In this document: positions 35,868 to 36,169 of the stretch, piece by piece
Position numbering within the stretch: position 1 is the first letter of the stretch
Layout of the letters: each line of letters opens with the position of its first letter
Source of the DNA: a virus
Direction: 5' to 3' (one strand)
IMG/VR virus record: IMGVR_UViG_3300017917_001678
Coordinates: 1-36,169 of that record
Length of the DNA: 36,169 nt
The notes under the pieces: generated by a model
The model's input: the letters and a program-made list of their open reading frames with translations, nothing else
Told to the model about the DNA's origin: nothing
Databases searched by the model: none
Translations under genes and position numbers: made by a program

Positions 35868-36169
35868 ATGAAAAAAGTAAAAATTTATTTGGATGATGTA
35901 AGAACACCTGTTGCAAAAGATGAATGGGTTGTTGTTAGAAATTACGAGGAATTCGTTGATAAAGTAAGCGAAATAGGGTTGGAGAACATTGAGTTGATTT
36001 CTCTTGACCACGACTTGGGTGATAGTGCGATGCAAGAATGGTATAACAATGTCTATAACAACTATGAGTTGAATTATGACAATATCACCGAGAAAACGGG
36101 TTATGATTGTGCAAAATGGTTGGTTGAGAAATGGATGGATGGTGCTCCGGTTGTGGATGTTTTCACTCA
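35868..36169 (+). CDS. Truncated cyclic-phosphate-processing receiver-like (cREC) protein
   Basis: The start MKKVKIYLDDVRTP, then WVVVRNYEEFVDKV and ELISLDHDLGD, matches the receiver-like cREC_REC family: LDD-x-R-x-P then SLDHDLG. The later part has GYDCAKWLVEKWMDG. The family has been predicted to act on cyclic phosphates at RNA ends or nucleotides in RNA-repair or defence contexts. The frame runs off the window edge after about 100 residues, probably nearly complete. It fits the RNA ligase and kinase encoded elsewhere in the window, but the connection is inference. Confidence 0.75.
   Translation, partial: MKKVKIYLDDVRTPVAKDEWVVVRNYEEFVDKVSEIGLENIELISLDHDLGDSAMQEWYNNVYNNYELNYDNITEKTGYDCAKWLVEKWMDGAPVVDVFT

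Overview
The window looks like part of the genome of a large tailed phage with T4-like habits that infects a member of the Bacteroidota, probably a flavobacterium-like host. Four observations support this. The genes are densely packed and often overlap by 1-8 bases. There are many phage auxiliary genes: thymidylate synthase, RNA ligase, a P-loop kinase, two calcineurin-like phosphoesterases, an SPFH protein, ClpP, an HNH nuclease and a GH19 endolysin. Recurrent TAnnTTTG elements match the -7 box of Bacteroidota promoters. Exported proteins carry Bacteroidota-type signal peptides, and one has a type IX secretion (T9SS) C-terminal tail. No capsid, tail, portal, terminase or polymerase gene is inside the window, so phage assignment rests on gene families and architecture.

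Layout. 1-3050: end of a rightward gene, then a leftward operon of small phage genes with an MPPED-like phosphoesterase. 3052-4307 (-): endolysin and a small HEISH metallopeptidase. 4382-11114 (+): seven close-spaced genes for exported and membrane proteins, including a T9SS-tailed cohesin/dockerin-like protein, two small membrane proteins that could be holins, a CsgG-like protein, an outer-membrane protein with an 11-residue Q-x-G repeat, and a GEVED/dockerin-like protein. 11154-15814: mixed-strand genes, several probably virion-associated. 15786-20373 (-): a 12-gene operon from RNA ligase through thymidylate synthase to a small lipoprotein. 20464-26235 (-): SPFH protein, P-loop kinase, phosphoesterase and small conserved phage proteins. 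26414-33599 (mostly +): a set of proteins with short N-terminal leader-like segments that I read as virion or capsid-internal proteins. 33741-35326 (-): ClpP, a small acidic protein and an HNH protein. 35429-end (+): a membrane protein and a truncated cyclic-phosphate-processing receiver-like protein.

Regulation. Two upstream motif classes can be seen. Housekeeping/early-type genes have TAnnTTTG boxes, in four cases with the box ending exactly 4 nt before the ATG, which predicts leaderless mRNAs. Lysis, exported and putative virion genes instead have TATTTATA/TATAAATA-like sequences resembling T4 late promoters. Three hairpin terminators are clear (20409-20441, 27777-27805, 33686-33716).

Most unusual content: (1) a phage-borne, apparently late-expressed operon for host-surface export that combines CsgG-like, curlin-like repeat, cohesin/dockerin-like and T9SS elements; (2) a family of otherwise unrelated proteins sharing short N-terminal leaders ending in a hydrophobic-x-Glu-Gln motif, which looks like a capsid-targeting and prohead-protease processing system; (3) a dispersed RNA-repair set (ligase, kinase, cREC-like protein). 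All functional calls come from reading motifs by eye; no database search was run.
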